A program made the position numbers and the translations under genes. Below the pieces are notes generated by a model. It was not told the origin of the DNA. It worked only from the letters and a program-made list of their open reading frames with translations, and searched no databases. Shown here piece after piece: positions 8,796 through 17,712 of a stretch of 33,338 bases of DNA. Position 1 is the stretch's first letter; the number at the start of each line of letters is the position of its first letter. The stretch is from Chitinophaga pinensis (GTDB lineage: Bacteria; Bacteroidota; Bacteroidia; Bacteroidales; GCA-2748055). The DNA is taken from positions 1-33,338 of the forward strand of contig CAMAZH010000034.1 of the NCBI GenBank assembly GCA_945863035.1, read 5' to 3'.

Positions 8796-9386
8796 ATGCC
8801 TATGCCTTCATTTTCAGGTAAATCAGATCCAACCGATTCCCTCAATCCTTTAAACGGTACTGATGAATCCGTAAACAACTGGTTTGAAAAAGCAGAATTC
8901 CTGGGCAGCTGGGCGGTTAAACCCGACAACTCGATCAACCGGAAGGCCTTTGCAAATCACTATTTTTCAAAGCGGGAACGATGGGATAAGGCATTTGCTT
9001 TTTTGGGATCGGAGGGACTTGTCGCTCTTGAAACCGGAAGGTACGAGCTTGACGGAGACAATGTGTTTGTGATGATTAGCGAGTACAACACTATTGACCC
9101 CGGTGACGCGAAGTATGAAGCTCACCGAAAGTATATCGACATTCAATATTTAATCCGCGGCAGCGAATTGATCGGCATAGCTCCTTACGAAACACTCGAC
9201 GCCATTCTGCAGCCCTACGATCCGAACCGGGAAGTGGAGTTTTTTACTGTAAAAGGCGGGGAAATGAAACTTGCCAATCCCGGAAATTTCTTTATATTTT
9301 TCCCAAGCGACGCCCACATGCCGCAAGTAAAAGATGTGGAAAGCGCCATGGTAAGGAAAGCGGTGGTTAAGTTGAAATTCGACTAA
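8796..9386 (+). CDS. YhcH/YjgK/YiaL (DUF386) family protein
   Basis: This 196-residue cupin-like protein contains the family hallmarks GRYELDGDNVFVMISEYNT, EAHRKYIDIQYLIRGSELIG and FFPSDAHMPQ. The His and Glu residues of these motifs form the metal site in characterised relatives. Relatives are linked to sialic acid or other sugar catabolism (anomerase-like roles), but a precise reaction cannot be assigned here. Typical members have about 150 residues; this one has an extra polar N-terminal segment of roughly 35-40 residues (rich in Ser, Pro, Asp and Asn) without a signal peptide. It lies 26 nt after purA on the same strand. Its stop codon is only 14 nt from the stop of the convergent SGNH gene. 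Confidence 0.85.
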   Translation: MPMPSFSGKSDPTDSLNPLNGTDESVNNWFEKAEFLGSWAVKPDNSINRKAFANHYFSKRERWDKAFAFLGSEGLVALETGRYELDGDNVFVMISEYNTIDPGDAKYEAHRKYIDIQYLIRGSELIGIAPYETLDAILQPYDPNREVEFFTVKGGEMKLANPGNFFIFFPSDAHMPQVKDVESAMVRKAVVKLKFD

Positions 9387-9400
9387 AATCTTTCCCAAGC

Positions 9401-10672
9401 TTATTTTTTACTATTCAGTTCCCCTCCCCCGATACGCAATTCCGCTAAACTTTGTGCGTGGTTTTTCACAACTCCGCCCCTGTGGAACTCCGGGTCATCC
9501 AATGGAGCATAAATCTCAAGACTTGATTGCAGCAATTGATCGTGATACAAGGCCCTCACTTCGTCAGGGTTCAGGGATGATCGGTAAATCAAAATATCTT
9601 TGTAATCGGCTGTAAACGGTGGAGCAGAACCTTCAGGGCCCGAACCTCCAAGGATTATTTCATCGGGCTGCAAAAACTCAGAAACCGATCCGACAGGATT
9701 TCCATTTACATAAAAAAACGTTTCGTGCCTTGCATAACTGTGAGTAAGGACCAGGTATTGCCAGCCTTTATTCTCTGAGCTTGTATCGGAAGTCAATTCC
9801 GTGGCGCGGGAAGAACGGTATGAAATTTTCCCGTCGAGGAAAGAAACCGATGTGGTTTGGCTTCCTGAATTAATAGCTGCGAGGAGTCCGTTATCAGTGC
9901 ACCTGACCTTCATTGAAACCGTAAAAGAGTGCAATGAATCCCTGCCGGGCAGATAGGAAAGCGGCTTATCAGCCACTTTTGCCTTCACCTGCAAACAGGA
10001 AGAGCTCCTGATTTTAACCGGAACCGGTTTGCCCATTTCCATAGCATCGAAAAGGGTTGGCACTATAGCGAAATAGAATTCCCTGTGTCCGGCCAGGTTC
10101 GGGTGGGCCTTATCCTGCATATAACCTGCGGCCCAATTACCTTTGCCATTGTCGATAGCACCCATAACATTAATGCTTGGCACGTCCCAGGTATGTATCA
10201 GGAGATTCATGTCCTTAACAGCTTTATACTGTTCGGGGCCAAAATCCTCCCTGGAATAACAGTTCACAACTATCGGATTCATGCCGGCATCCCGACACAT
10301 TCCAATAAGCCGGAGGAGGTTACTTCTGTATTGCTCAAAAATCCTTTTTCTTGTTAGTTCCTCATCCGATGCAATTCCCTCGTTACCGAGAGATAAGCCG
10401 ATTATAACATATTCAGCGTTTACCGGCAGCAGATCGGAATCAAACCTGGGCATTATTTTAAGGGTGTTATCACCTCCCCTGGATACATTAACCACCGTCC
10501 ATCCCCTGTTCCGCAAGGTGTCGCGCATCATTCCCGTATACCCGCCGTTACCGGTGGTGTCGCCAGACCCCTTTGCCACAGACGATCCGAAAACAGCAAT
10601 GGTTTTGTTTTGGGAGAACAAGGCAAAAGTGACAAGTAAAGCACAAACGAATAAAAAAATTCTTTTTGACAT
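9401..10672 (-). CDS. secreted SGNH/GDSL esterase with C-terminal LamG-like domain
   Basis: This 423-residue protein starts with a signal peptide (SKRIFLFVCALLVTFALFSQ). The SGNH hydrolase domain spans about residues 23-215. Block I is AVFGSSVAKG (Ser31 as nucleophile), block II Gly is in NVSRGGDNT, block III is GLSLGNEG (Asn97), and block V is DKAHPNLAGH (Asp187, His190). A concanavalin/LamG-like beta-sandwich follows from about residue 240 (FTVSMKVRC, GWQYLVLTHSYARHETFFYVNG, KDILIYRSSLNPDEVRALYHD). It probably removes acyl groups such as acetate from a glycan in the periplasm or outside the cell. No T9SS tail is seen. It is the last gene of the unit driven by the operator-promoter at 10871-10932, so it should be induced with the PUL. 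Confidence 0.88.
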   Translation of the reverse strand: MSKRIFLFVCALLVTFALFSQNKTIAVFGSSVAKGSGDTTGNGGYTGMMRDTLRNRGWTVVNVSRGGDNTLKIMPRFDSDLLPVNAEYVIIGLSLGNEGIASDEELTRKRIFEQYRSNLLRLIGMCRDAGMNPIVVNCYSREDFGPEQYKAVKDMNLLIHTWDVPSINVMGAIDNGKGNWAAGYMQDKAHPNLAGHREFYFAIVPTLFDAMEMGKPVPVKIRSSSCLQVKAKVADKPLSYLPGRDSLHSFTVSMKVRCTDNGLLAAINSGSQTTSVSFLDGKISYRSSRATELTSDTSSENKGWQYLVLTHSYARHETFFYVNGNPVGSVSEFLQPDEIILGGSGPEGSAPPFTADYKDILIYRSSLNPDEVRALYHDQLLQSSLEIYAPLDDPEFHRGGVVKNHAQSLAELRIGGGELNSKK

Positions 10673-10756
10673 GGTATCGCGGAATCAGAAAACATCTTAG
10701 AAACAACAAAAATTAGCTATGTACCTAAAACGAAAATCACCAATTCAATTTCAAAA

Positions 10757-10849
10757 TTAAATCAGGTAAACCAATAGCAGGATCAAAAATAAAATAAAAA
10801 CAATTATAAATGATTGCCGGAAGAGAAGCTTTTGTTCTTTGGTTCGCAT
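10757..10849 (-). CDS. predicted 30-residue single-span membrane protein
   Basis: A 31-codon frame starts at ATG (10849-10847) and ends in TAA. The product begins MRTKEQKLLFRQ, a positively charged head with K and R residues. It continues as an unbroken hydrophobic run of 18 residues (SFIIVFILFLILLLVYLI) and stops there. That is a textbook small inner-membrane protein, N-terminus in. It sits 21 nt downstream of the -7 element of an operator-promoter and 84 nt before the SGNH gene, so it would be the first gene of that induced transcript. No clear Shine-Dalgarno is visible, which is common in this phylum. AT-rich sequence can produce such a frame by chance. I do not recognise a family. Confidence 0.5.
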   Translation of the reverse strand: MRTKEQKLLFRQSFIIVFILFLILLLVYLI

Positions 10850-10870
10850 ATCGCTGGTGAAATTAAAGTG

Positions 10871-10932
10871 TAAATGTAGCCTAACGGTCGCCGCAGGAGG
10901 TTTTTCATTCAATCAATTTGGTTTCTTGATCA
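10871..10932 (-). promoter_or_regulatory. candidate HTCS operator-promoter of the small ORF and SGNH gene
   Basis: Read on the minus strand, two half-sites, TGATCAAGAAACC (10932-10920) and TGAATGAAAAACC (10911-10899), lie in direct repeat exactly 21 bp apart. They are followed by exactly 20 nt and then TACATTTA (10878-10871), one base off the -7 consensus. The same geometry occurs at three other promoters in this locus. In this copy the distal half-site carries AGAAACC and the proximal one has a single change (AAAAACC). It predicts induction of the SGNH esterase with the rest of the PUL. Confidence 0.65.
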
Positions 10933-10933
10933 T

Positions 10934-10982
10934 CCAACCCGAGGAAGGCATACAGAAGGAGGCTTGAGAAAGCTTGGGTTGG
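10934..10982. other. inverted repeat between HTCS gene and operator
   Basis: CCAACCC (10934-10940) and GGGTTGG (10976-10982) are perfectly complementary. Between them lies an inner stem AGGCTT/AAGCTT with one G-T wobble, closing a GAGA tetraloop. There is no T-run on either strand. It may slow or end HTCS transcription, or protect a 3' end, but it could be incidental. Confidence 0.3.
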
Positions 10983-11069
10983 TAAGAATTTCCCCCAATT
11001 CCCTGTACCTTGGTTCACATTTAAATCACGACGGCATTCCATATAATCAAAGATGAGCGAATTTCTAAG

Positions 11070-14000
11070 CTAATCCTCAGCACTATTATTGTTTAGCCCC
11101 AACCTGACAGATCGATTTTCAGTTCTGAAATCACTTGGGGTTTTGCCAAATTGTTTTCGGAAGGATGTGCTGAAATGTTTGGCGTTGGTAAAACCACATT
11201 GGAAGGCAACCTCAGAAATCGAAAGTGAAGAATCAAGCAACATTCTGGCAGCCTTGCGAAGTTCAACTACCCGAACGAAATCCTGAATGGAACTGCCGGT
11301 TAGTGCTTTCAGCTTCCGGTACAATGCAGAGCGACTCATGCCGATCTCTCTGCAAAGGCCAATAACATCAACCGATTCCATATCGCTTTCCTTTTCGATC
11401 TGTGAAATGATTTTTTGCAGAAATTCCTCATCGAGCTTATTGCTGGTTACTTCTGACAGAACATAATCAACCTTGCCGGAAAATTTTAAACGAAGTTTTT
11501 TTCTTGACTCGAGAAGATTTTCAACGGTAGCCTTCAACACTTCCGGGTTGTAAGGCTTGGCAATATAGGCATCAGCGCCGCTTATCAGACCTGAAATCTG
11601 ACTTTCCTCGCCGCTTTTGGCCGTAAGAAGGATTACAGGTATGTGTGATGTAAACAGATTTTCTTTAACCTTCGCGCAAAACTCAATACCGTCCATTACG
11701 GGCATCATGACGTCCGAGATAATAATATCGGGAAGATACCTTAAGGCGAGTTCGAGACCCTCTCTACCGTCGCTTCCAGACAAAACACTGAACCGGCTTT
11801 TAAATTTATCAAACAGTATCTGTGCAACATCTGGATTATCGTCAACTATAAGAAGTATTGGCTTTTTATCATCAGTAAGCAACGCTGGATCTGTCAACGG
11901 GGTGTTATAAACGCCTTTTTCAGACAACGCGGAATAGTCCATCTTGAAATGATACATTAGTTCCTCCTTGATTTCCTCATCCGACAGGTGATCTTTACCA
12001 AGGGGAAGTGTTACCGTAAAGGTAGTGCCTATGTCCGGCAGGCTGCGCACTGTAATGGTTCCATGATGAAGTTCAACGAGCCGTTTGCTGAACGCCAGTC
12101 CAATGCCAGAGCTTTCGCTTTTAACAGGAGGGGCATCTTTCCAGGAAGAGTGAAAAAAACGCTCAAAAATCCGATCGATATACTCTTCGGGAATTCCAAT
12201 ACCCGTATCCGCGACTGATATTTCGGCATTAGGGGTATTTCCGGAGGATTCCGTCAAACAGGAATTGGTGGTGACCTTATAAATCAGTCGAATTGTTCCG
12301 CCGTCAGGAGTGCACTTGAAAGCATTGGATAGCAGGTTAAACATAACCTTTTCCATTTTCTCGGCATCGAACCATACCTCATGGCTCTCTTCACTTACCG
12401 AATATTCGAATGTGATATTCTTGGAGCGCGCAAGTTCTTCAAAACTCTCACCAATCCCTCGAAGAAACACACCCAGATTCCCTTTCGAAGCATTCAGTTT
12501 CATTAATCCGTTTTCGGCCTTTCTGAATTCAAGAAGCTGGTTGATAAGGAGCAGAAGGCGCTTGGCATTCTTACCTATGTTGTTCAATGTTTCCGTTTGA
12601 TTATCGGCAGTATTGCTTATCAGATTATCAAGGTGTCCAAGAATAAGTGTAAGCGGTGTTTTGAATTCATGGGAGATGTTAGTGAAAAAACGAAGCTTCA
12701 TCTGGTTTAACTCCTCAATTTGCTCTTTTCCTTTTCTCTCCAGGATAAGTTGATGTTTAACCTGAACCCATGCCGTGTTGTACCTCATGAAAAGCAGGAA
12801 AGAGCCGAGAATAAGTGATGCATAAATTAAAAAAGCCCACCACGATTTCCACCAGGGAGGCAAAATCCGTATTTTCAGGATGGTGGGAAATTCAGAAACA
12901 ATTCTGTCACTGTTCATTGCCTTAACCATAAAGGTATATTCACCGGGCCGGAGGTTGGCGTAATTGGCCTGCATGATGTCGGCAAAATCGGTCCACTCCG
13001 GCTCAAAACCAAGCAATTTCCATGAATACATGTACTTCCCCTTATTGATAAATCCCAATCCGCTGAAATGAATGGAGAAATTCGAATTTTTGTGTGGAAG
13101 CCTGATTCTCTCCGTGAGGAACAATTGTTTTATTAAAGGGCCATCGGGCTCTCCAACCGCAACCGGCCGGTTTGATATTGATAATCCGGTAAGCACAACC
13201 ACCGGCGGATGGGTGTTAATAACAAGGTCTCCCGGATAGAAAGCGTTAAAACCATCAATACCTCCGAAATAAATTTTTCCATCCCGGCTTCTGAGAGCAG
13301 AGTTCTGGTAAAACTCATTTCCCTGAAGGCCATCCGCAGCCGAATAAGTGCGGAAACGGGATTCTTCAATCGCCATACTAACAATACCCTTATTGGTGGA
13401 GAACCAGAACATGCCCGTGTTATCCTGCAGGATTGCATAAACCACATTAGGCAGGTTTTCACGTCGCAAAAGAAATCTGAACGACTCGGTCACGGGATCA
13501 AGGATACAAATCCCCCCTCCTTCGGTTCCAATCCAAACATTTCCGTCACGGGCCTCATAAATGGATAATACCCGATTATGGATCAATGAACTGCTGTCCC
13601 CGGGAGAATGAACAAATACCCTAATTTCCTCCGTTTCAGGGTCCAGCCGGTTTAATCCTCGGTTTGTACCCAACCATAGTATCCCATTCTGATCAAGACA
13701 TGCCGATTTAACGGTATTATTGGAAAGAGTCGAATTGGTGGAAGTATATCGTCTAAGTTGATTTGATGATTTATCAAAAATATATATCCCCCCAAGGCTT
13801 GTGAAACACATCTTATTTCCGGGAATTTCAATAATAGAATAAATACTGGCTTTTTGTAACGATTCGTTTTTATCGTCAGGATGGGAAAACTTTCTGAATT
13901 TCCTCCTTTTCTTATCCAGGATACTGATGCCTCCTCCATAAGTTCCAAGCCATAACATTTCAGAACTGTCTTCGTGAATACACAAAACCGTGTTTGAACT

Positions 14001-15230
14001 TAGTGAGCTTGAGTTTTCCTTATTGACAGAATACGAGGTAAATTTCTCGGAAACCGGATCAAACAGATTCAAGCCGCCAAGCGTGCCGATCCAAATGTTC
14101 CCGGCCCGATCCTGCATAAACGACCTGACATGATTATCGGTAAGACTTTGCTCATCATTTAATCGGTGGCGTATGGGCTTAAACTTCCAATCAAACTTGC
14201 TGCTGTAGTTTAAGCCTCCGGCATAGTTCCCAATCCATAAGCCCTTGTAACGATCAAAATAAATCTTATATACTGAGTTGTTGCTTAGGCTGTTGGGATT
14301 GTTGGGATCGCTGATTTCGTGAACGATTTCCCGTGAAACCGGATTAAAAATATTTAAGCCCCCGCCATCGGTCGCTATAAGGATTTCGCCCCCGGGAGAA
14401 CGAACAATATCAACAATCATATCGTTGGAAAGTCTCGAGTTTTCTGTTGTCAAATACTCAAGTGACCTTCCTGATTTTTGATAAAGTATCAATCCGCGAT
14501 CGGTTCCAAGCCATAGTGTGCCATGTCCATCATCAAACATCTTCTGAATTCGGGCGGACAAGAAGCGCCCTTGGAAAAGAACAGGGTGAATTGAGTTCGA
14601 CAGTGAGTTAAACCGGAATAGTCCATCGAGTGTTCCCAACCAAAACAAAGTATCCGATTCGATGAGTATATTCCTTATCCTTCCCGCATTTAGTCCTGAA
14701 TTTAGAGGGTTTGAATACACAACCGGCTCGAAATCCCGCTTTTCCTCATTGAAAATATTTAGTCCGCCACCCTGAGTACCAACCCAGATAGCATTTTTTG
14801 AATCCTCAGCAAAACACAGAATATTGCTGATACTGATATGGCTACTATCGTTTTGGAGAAAATTACAGGGCAGGAAATCATCCTCCTCATGCTGATAAAG
14901 ATATGCGCCTCCCTCCTGTGTCCCTACCCAAAACCGGCCCTGCGAGTCTTTAAACAGGGTATTGATATAGGCATCTCTCAAGGAGCTGTTTCCCAGATCG
15001 TATGTCCGAAATGTATTTCCATCATACCTGTTCATTCCGCTTCGGGTGCCTACCCACAAAAAGCCATAATCATCTTCCAATATAGCATAAACGGAGTTGT
15101 GAGAAAGGCCTTCATCGGAAGACAAATGCCTGAAAAAATAATCCCTTTCCTGTGCAAACGCCATCAAAGACCCAATGTGGAGCAGCAGAACGATACATAC
15201 ATGGATTCTGATTTTCAAGTCCTTGAACAT
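11070..15230 (-). CDS. hybrid two-component system sensor/regulator (HTCS)
   Basis: This 1386-residue inner-membrane protein combines sensor and regulator. A signal peptide (residues 1-27, ending AFAQ) is followed by about 14 propeller repeats (Reg_prop, motif F/L/I-W-x-G-T, residues ~30-665). A Y_Y_Y domain (~715-790) and one transmembrane span (~797-815) come next. Then follow HisKA (H854 in TNISHEFKTPLTL), a HATPase (N969, ADTGIGIP, SSGIGLAFS), a receiver domain (phospho-acceptor D1173 in IISDVMMPVMDG, K1225 in AKPY) and a C-terminal AraC-type HTH (SISEVAFQCGFTNAKHFSTSFRKQFGKTPSDFR). All catalytic residues are present. Relatives bind glycan fragments in the periplasm and activate their PUL. 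The frame extends to a TTG at 15284, but ATG at 15230 gives a proper signal peptide. It is the obvious candidate to bind the four 21-bp direct repeats in this locus; its own promoter lacks one. Confidence 0.96.
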   Translation of the reverse strand: MFKDLKIRIHVCIVLLLHIGSLMAFAQERDYFFRHLSSDEGLSHNSVYAILEDDYGFLWVGTRSGMNRYDGNTFRTYDLGNSSLRDAYINTLFKDSQGRFWVGTQEGGAYLYQHEEDDFLPCNFLQNDSSHISISNILCFAEDSKNAIWVGTQGGGLNIFNEEKRDFEPVVYSNPLNSGLNAGRIRNILIESDTLFWLGTLDGLFRFNSLSNSIHPVLFQGRFLSARIQKMFDDGHGTLWLGTDRGLILYQKSGRSLEYLTTENSRLSNDMIVDIVRSPGGEILIATDGGGLNIFNPVSREIVHEISDPNNPNSLSNNSVYKIYFDRYKGLWIGNYAGGLNYSSKFDWKFKPIRHRLNDEQSLTDNHVRSFMQDRAGNIWIGTLGGLNLFDPVSEKFTSYSVNKENSSSLSSNTVLCIHEDSSEMLWLGTYGGGISILDKKRRKFRKFSHPDDKNESLQKASIYSIIEIPGNKMCFTSLGGIYIFDKSSNQLRRYTSTNSTLSNNTVKSACLDQNGILWLGTNRGLNRLDPETEEIRVFVHSPGDSSSLIHNRVLSIYEARDGNVWIGTEGGGICILDPVTESFRFLLRRENLPNVVYAILQDNTGMFWFSTNKGIVSMAIEESRFRTYSAADGLQGNEFYQNSALRSRDGKIYFGGIDGFNAFYPGDLVINTHPPVVVLTGLSISNRPVAVGEPDGPLIKQLFLTERIRLPHKNSNFSIHFSGLGFINKGKYMYSWKLLGFEPEWTDFADIMQANYANLRPGEYTFMVKAMNSDRIVSEFPTILKIRILPPWWKSWWAFLIYASLILGSFLLFMRYNTAWVQVKHQLILERKGKEQIEELNQMKLRFFTNISHEFKTPLTLILGHLDNLISNTADNQTETLNNIGKNAKRLLLLINQLLEFRKAENGLMKLNASKGNLGVFLRGIGESFEELARSKNITFEYSVSEESHEVWFDAEKMEKVMFNLLSNAFKCTPDGGTIRLIYKVTTNSCLTESSGNTPNAEISVADTGIGIPEEYIDRIFERFFHSSWKDAPPVKSESSGIGLAFSKRLVELHHGTITVRSLPDIGTTFTVTLPLGKDHLSDEEIKEELMYHFKMDYSALSEKGVYNTPLTDPALLTDDKKPILLIVDDNPDVAQILFDKFKSRFSVLSGSDGREGLELALRYLPDIIISDVMMPVMDGIEFCAKVKENLFTSHIPVILLTAKSGEESQISGLISGADAYIAKPYNPEVLKATVENLLESRKKLRLKFSGKVDYVLSEVTSNKLDEEFLQKIISQIEKESDMESVDVIGLCREIGMSRSALYRKLKALTGSSIQDFVRVVELRKAARMLLDSSLSISEVAFQCGFTNAKHFSTSFRKQFGKTPSDFRTENRSVRLGLNNNSAED

Positions 15231-15250
15231 CCGGGCAGTATTTATGATTG

Positions 15251-15258
15251 TAAATATA
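15251..15258 (-). promoter_or_regulatory. possible -7 element of the HTCS gene
   Basis: On the minus strand TATATTTA is one base off TAnnTTTG and lies 20 nt before the preferred ATG at 15230. The nearest TTG upstream is 23 nt away, slightly too far. It lies inside the longer TTG-started frame, which supports the downstream ATG as the real start. Confidence 0.35.
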
Positions 15259-15444
15259 ATCGATATGTTCACATCGGGTTGCAAGAAATATCTTTATTAC
15301 GAAAAATTATGAGTGTTAAGGGATTCTGTACATCTTTTTGCTTGTGTTCAAATCCATGAAACAGCAACCGGGATAGTCTGAAAAGCTAATCTCGATTCAT
15401 GAGCATTGGGGATTATCTGAATAGGGCTTATCAAATCTGTCAGC

Positions 15445-17712
15445 TTAGTTATAAAAAATCCTGCCTGAAAAAAGATGACCCTGAGAATTCACAGAGACCA
15501 TATAAATCTGGGGCAACAGGATACCCAGTGGGAACACCCTTATCCTGTCATCCAAAACTTGGACTTTCGTGGATATCATCTGCCCAGCCATATTATACAG
15601 GTTTACAATAGGGTTCAAGGGTTTTGAATTGTCAGGAAATATAAGATCAATGCTCTTGTCCTGATTGATTACGACAAAGCACTTATTCTTTTCCTGCTCC
15701 CGACTGTTTTCAATGCCTTCCACTCCAAGCTGCACGGAAGGTATTGCAAGGCTTACTTCATTGCTCCAACTCGAATACCCGCCTTCATTGTATGAACATA
15801 TCCTGTAGGTATAGGTTTGGATGTTGGAAATATGCTTTTTCCATTCTTTAATAAAAAACTCGGCCATCCAGTTTTCTATCAGAGGATCGGTGGACGATCC
15901 TGTCGGAGTATGTCCGGCACCTTCGATAGGGTGCAATTCGAACGACACGTCCGCACGACTCAGTTCATCAGCAAGATCCAGGCTATTCTGATATGGGATT
16001 GTCGGGTCGGCTGTACCATGAATAATACAGGTTGGGATGTCCAATTCATCAACAGGATATGCCCATTCCCTCATTTCCGGCTCCAGGCTCCCCCATAGGT
16101 CAGTCAGGGCAACAACACCGGATTTGCTCCAGTTTACTGAAGGATCAGCTTCATCGGGTCCATTAAAATAAGCCAGCGTGATACCAATTCTCCCCCCCGA
16201 GGATCCCCCGGCAAGAAACACGAGATTGGGATCAAAACCATATTCAGTGGCATTCGTTCGCAACCAGGAAAGAGCTGAATTCGCATCCCTCGTTGCATCC
16301 TGCAATGCAGGGAACTCCGAAGCCTGGGTCGGCATATCGGCTCCATCCCGCAAACGATAATCAATGGACGCACATACATAACCCCGCTTCGCGAAATTCT
16401 GGCAATACCGCACAATGTATGACTGAGTGCGGGACGACCCTGTTCGGAATCCTCCCCCGTGAATAAACATTAGTACCGGCCTGTTCTTTGAAGTATCGGA
16501 ATCTGGCTGATAAATATCCATATAGAGGGGAATATTTTTGCCTTTGTAATCAACAACATCCGCGAATTTGACTCCGGAAATCGTTTTCACCGATGGGAAT
16601 CTTTGAGAATGGAAAAGATCAGGATTCACAAACGGATCAAGAAGTTCATTCTCAATGCCATTGTTCCATTGGGTGGAATTCGCTCCGGGCCAACCTACCT
16701 CCATATAAAAACCATTCAGAGGTTTCCGTTGCACAATGAAACCATCTTCGTTGGAAGCGTTGTCAGTCCATGAAAACCGGAATTGCAGGGCCGCCGTTTG
16801 TCCGTTAAATGAGCTTGGGGCAAGAGGGGAAGGAACAAATTCCTTCGTAAGAACCGATACCTCATTCGAATATTCGGAAAACCCAATATCGTTTAATGAA
16901 AAAACCCTGTAACCGTAGCTTGTTTGTTCGACCAATCCTGTATCTGAATAATGATTGGAATTGGAGGGTGTTGAGTCGATGGGTGCGAAATCTCCGGAAT
17001 TCGTTTTTCTTTCGATAACAAAATATTTCTCGTTGTTTGAACTGTCAGACCAGTTGAGGTTAATCTGTTTCCAAGATGAAGCCAGGGCGGTAAGGTTCGC
17101 AGGGGCTTTCGGGGGAAGGAAGCTTGCCTCTGAAACCATTACCAGCTCAGGCATGCTGGAAGATGCATCTTTGCTGTTAAAACTAATCTGCTTATTGGTG
17201 GAGTTGGCGTCATAGACGACTATGCTAATAGCCTCATCGCCGTTAATCTGTGTCTGCACATATTGGGTAACATCCAACTCGTAATATTGTCCGTTGGCAT
17301 TAACAGATATATTCCCGAGGGAGTTCCCTATGGAGGGGGCATTGCTCCAGGTTATATCGGACTCCGTCCAGTTATCATCTGTTTCATATACCGTAACATC
17401 AATCACATCGCCCGACACAGCATACAATCGCAGCTTGGCGCTCTGCAACCCGGTAATTCCGCTACCAGCAAGATCAAACTTAAGAAATGTCTTCCGGTAA
17501 AAGTCAGATACACTGCCTTTCTTAACCACCAATACCGCTTCATTGCCAAAGTTCACATCAGCGCTGGCCCCTCCCCGCACGTATGCATCGTCGGAGGGGT
17601 AATAAACCTGCGCGAAAGATATTTTTGTGCAAAATATAAAAATTAAAATTGCCAGTCCAAGCAATGGCATTCCCGAAATACTATTTTCTGATCTCATTTT
17701 GCTTTTTCTCAA
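15445..17712 (-). CDS. secreted alpha/beta-hydrolase esterase with CBM96-like and FnIII modules, T9SS tail
   Basis: This 755-residue modular protein has a signal peptide ending SFAQ (residue 35). A DNRLRE/CBM96-like module spans ~36-195 (DDAYVRGG, TFLKFDL, DDNWTESDITWSNAP, YYELDVTQYV). A complete FnIII domain spans ~200-290. A second FnIII starts at ~296 and is interrupted after ~350 by a catalytic domain of about 275 residues, then resumes at ~628-657. The catalytic domain is esterase/lipase type: oxyanion HGGG (418-421), nucleophile S505 in GGSSGG, D569 in HGTADPTIPY and H601 in GAGH. A T9SS type A-like tail closes the protein. It should remove acyl or feruloyl-like esters from a polysaccharide outside the cell. 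Its start overlaps the upstream gene by 32 nt (ATG at 17697 is an alternative), so the two are cotranscribed. It is the last gene of the operon. Confidence 0.9.
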   Translation of the reverse strand: MRKSKMRSENSISGMPLLGLAILIFIFCTKISFAQVYYPSDDAYVRGGASADVNFGNEAVLVVKKGSVSDFYRKTFLKFDLAGSGITGLQSAKLRLYAVSGDVIDVTVYETDDNWTESDITWSNAPSIGNSLGNISVNANGQYYELDVTQYVQTQINGDEAISIVVYDANSTNKQISFNSKDASSSMPELVMVSEASFLPPKAPANLTALASSWKQINLNWSDSSNNEKYFVIERKTNSGDFAPIDSTPSNSNHYSDTGLVEQTSYGYRVFSLNDIGFSEYSNEVSVLTKEFVPSPLAPSSFNGQTAALQFRFSWTDNASNEDGFIVQRKPLNGFYMEVGWPGANSTQWNNGIENELLDPFVNPDLFHSQRFPSVKTISGVKFADVVDYKGKNIPLYMDIYQPDSDTSKNRPVLMFIHGGGFRTGSSRTQSYIVRYCQNFAKRGYVCASIDYRLRDGADMPTQASEFPALQDATRDANSALSWLRTNATEYGFDPNLVFLAGGSSGGRIGITLAYFNGPDEADPSVNWSKSGVVALTDLWGSLEPEMREWAYPVDELDIPTCIIHGTADPTIPYQNSLDLADELSRADVSFELHPIEGAGHTPTGSSTDPLIENWMAEFFIKEWKKHISNIQTYTYRICSYNEGGYSSWSNEVSLAIPSVQLGVEGIENSREQEKNKCFVVINQDKSIDLIFPDNSKPLNPIVNLYNMAGQMISTKVQVLDDRIRVFPLGILLPQIYMVSVNSQGHLFSGRIFYN

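Noticed and set aside
9680-9686. AGAAACC heptamer inside the SGNH gene, as a further operator copy
   Set aside because: Single match within coding sequence, on the strand opposite to the gene, without TAnnTTTG 20 nt downstream.
14838-15359. 173-codon open frame opposite the start of the HTCS gene
   Set aside because: Fully antisense to strongly conserved propeller codons; no recognisable domain. Other long antisense frames, for example 868-1401 and 7675-8169, were rejected for the same reason.
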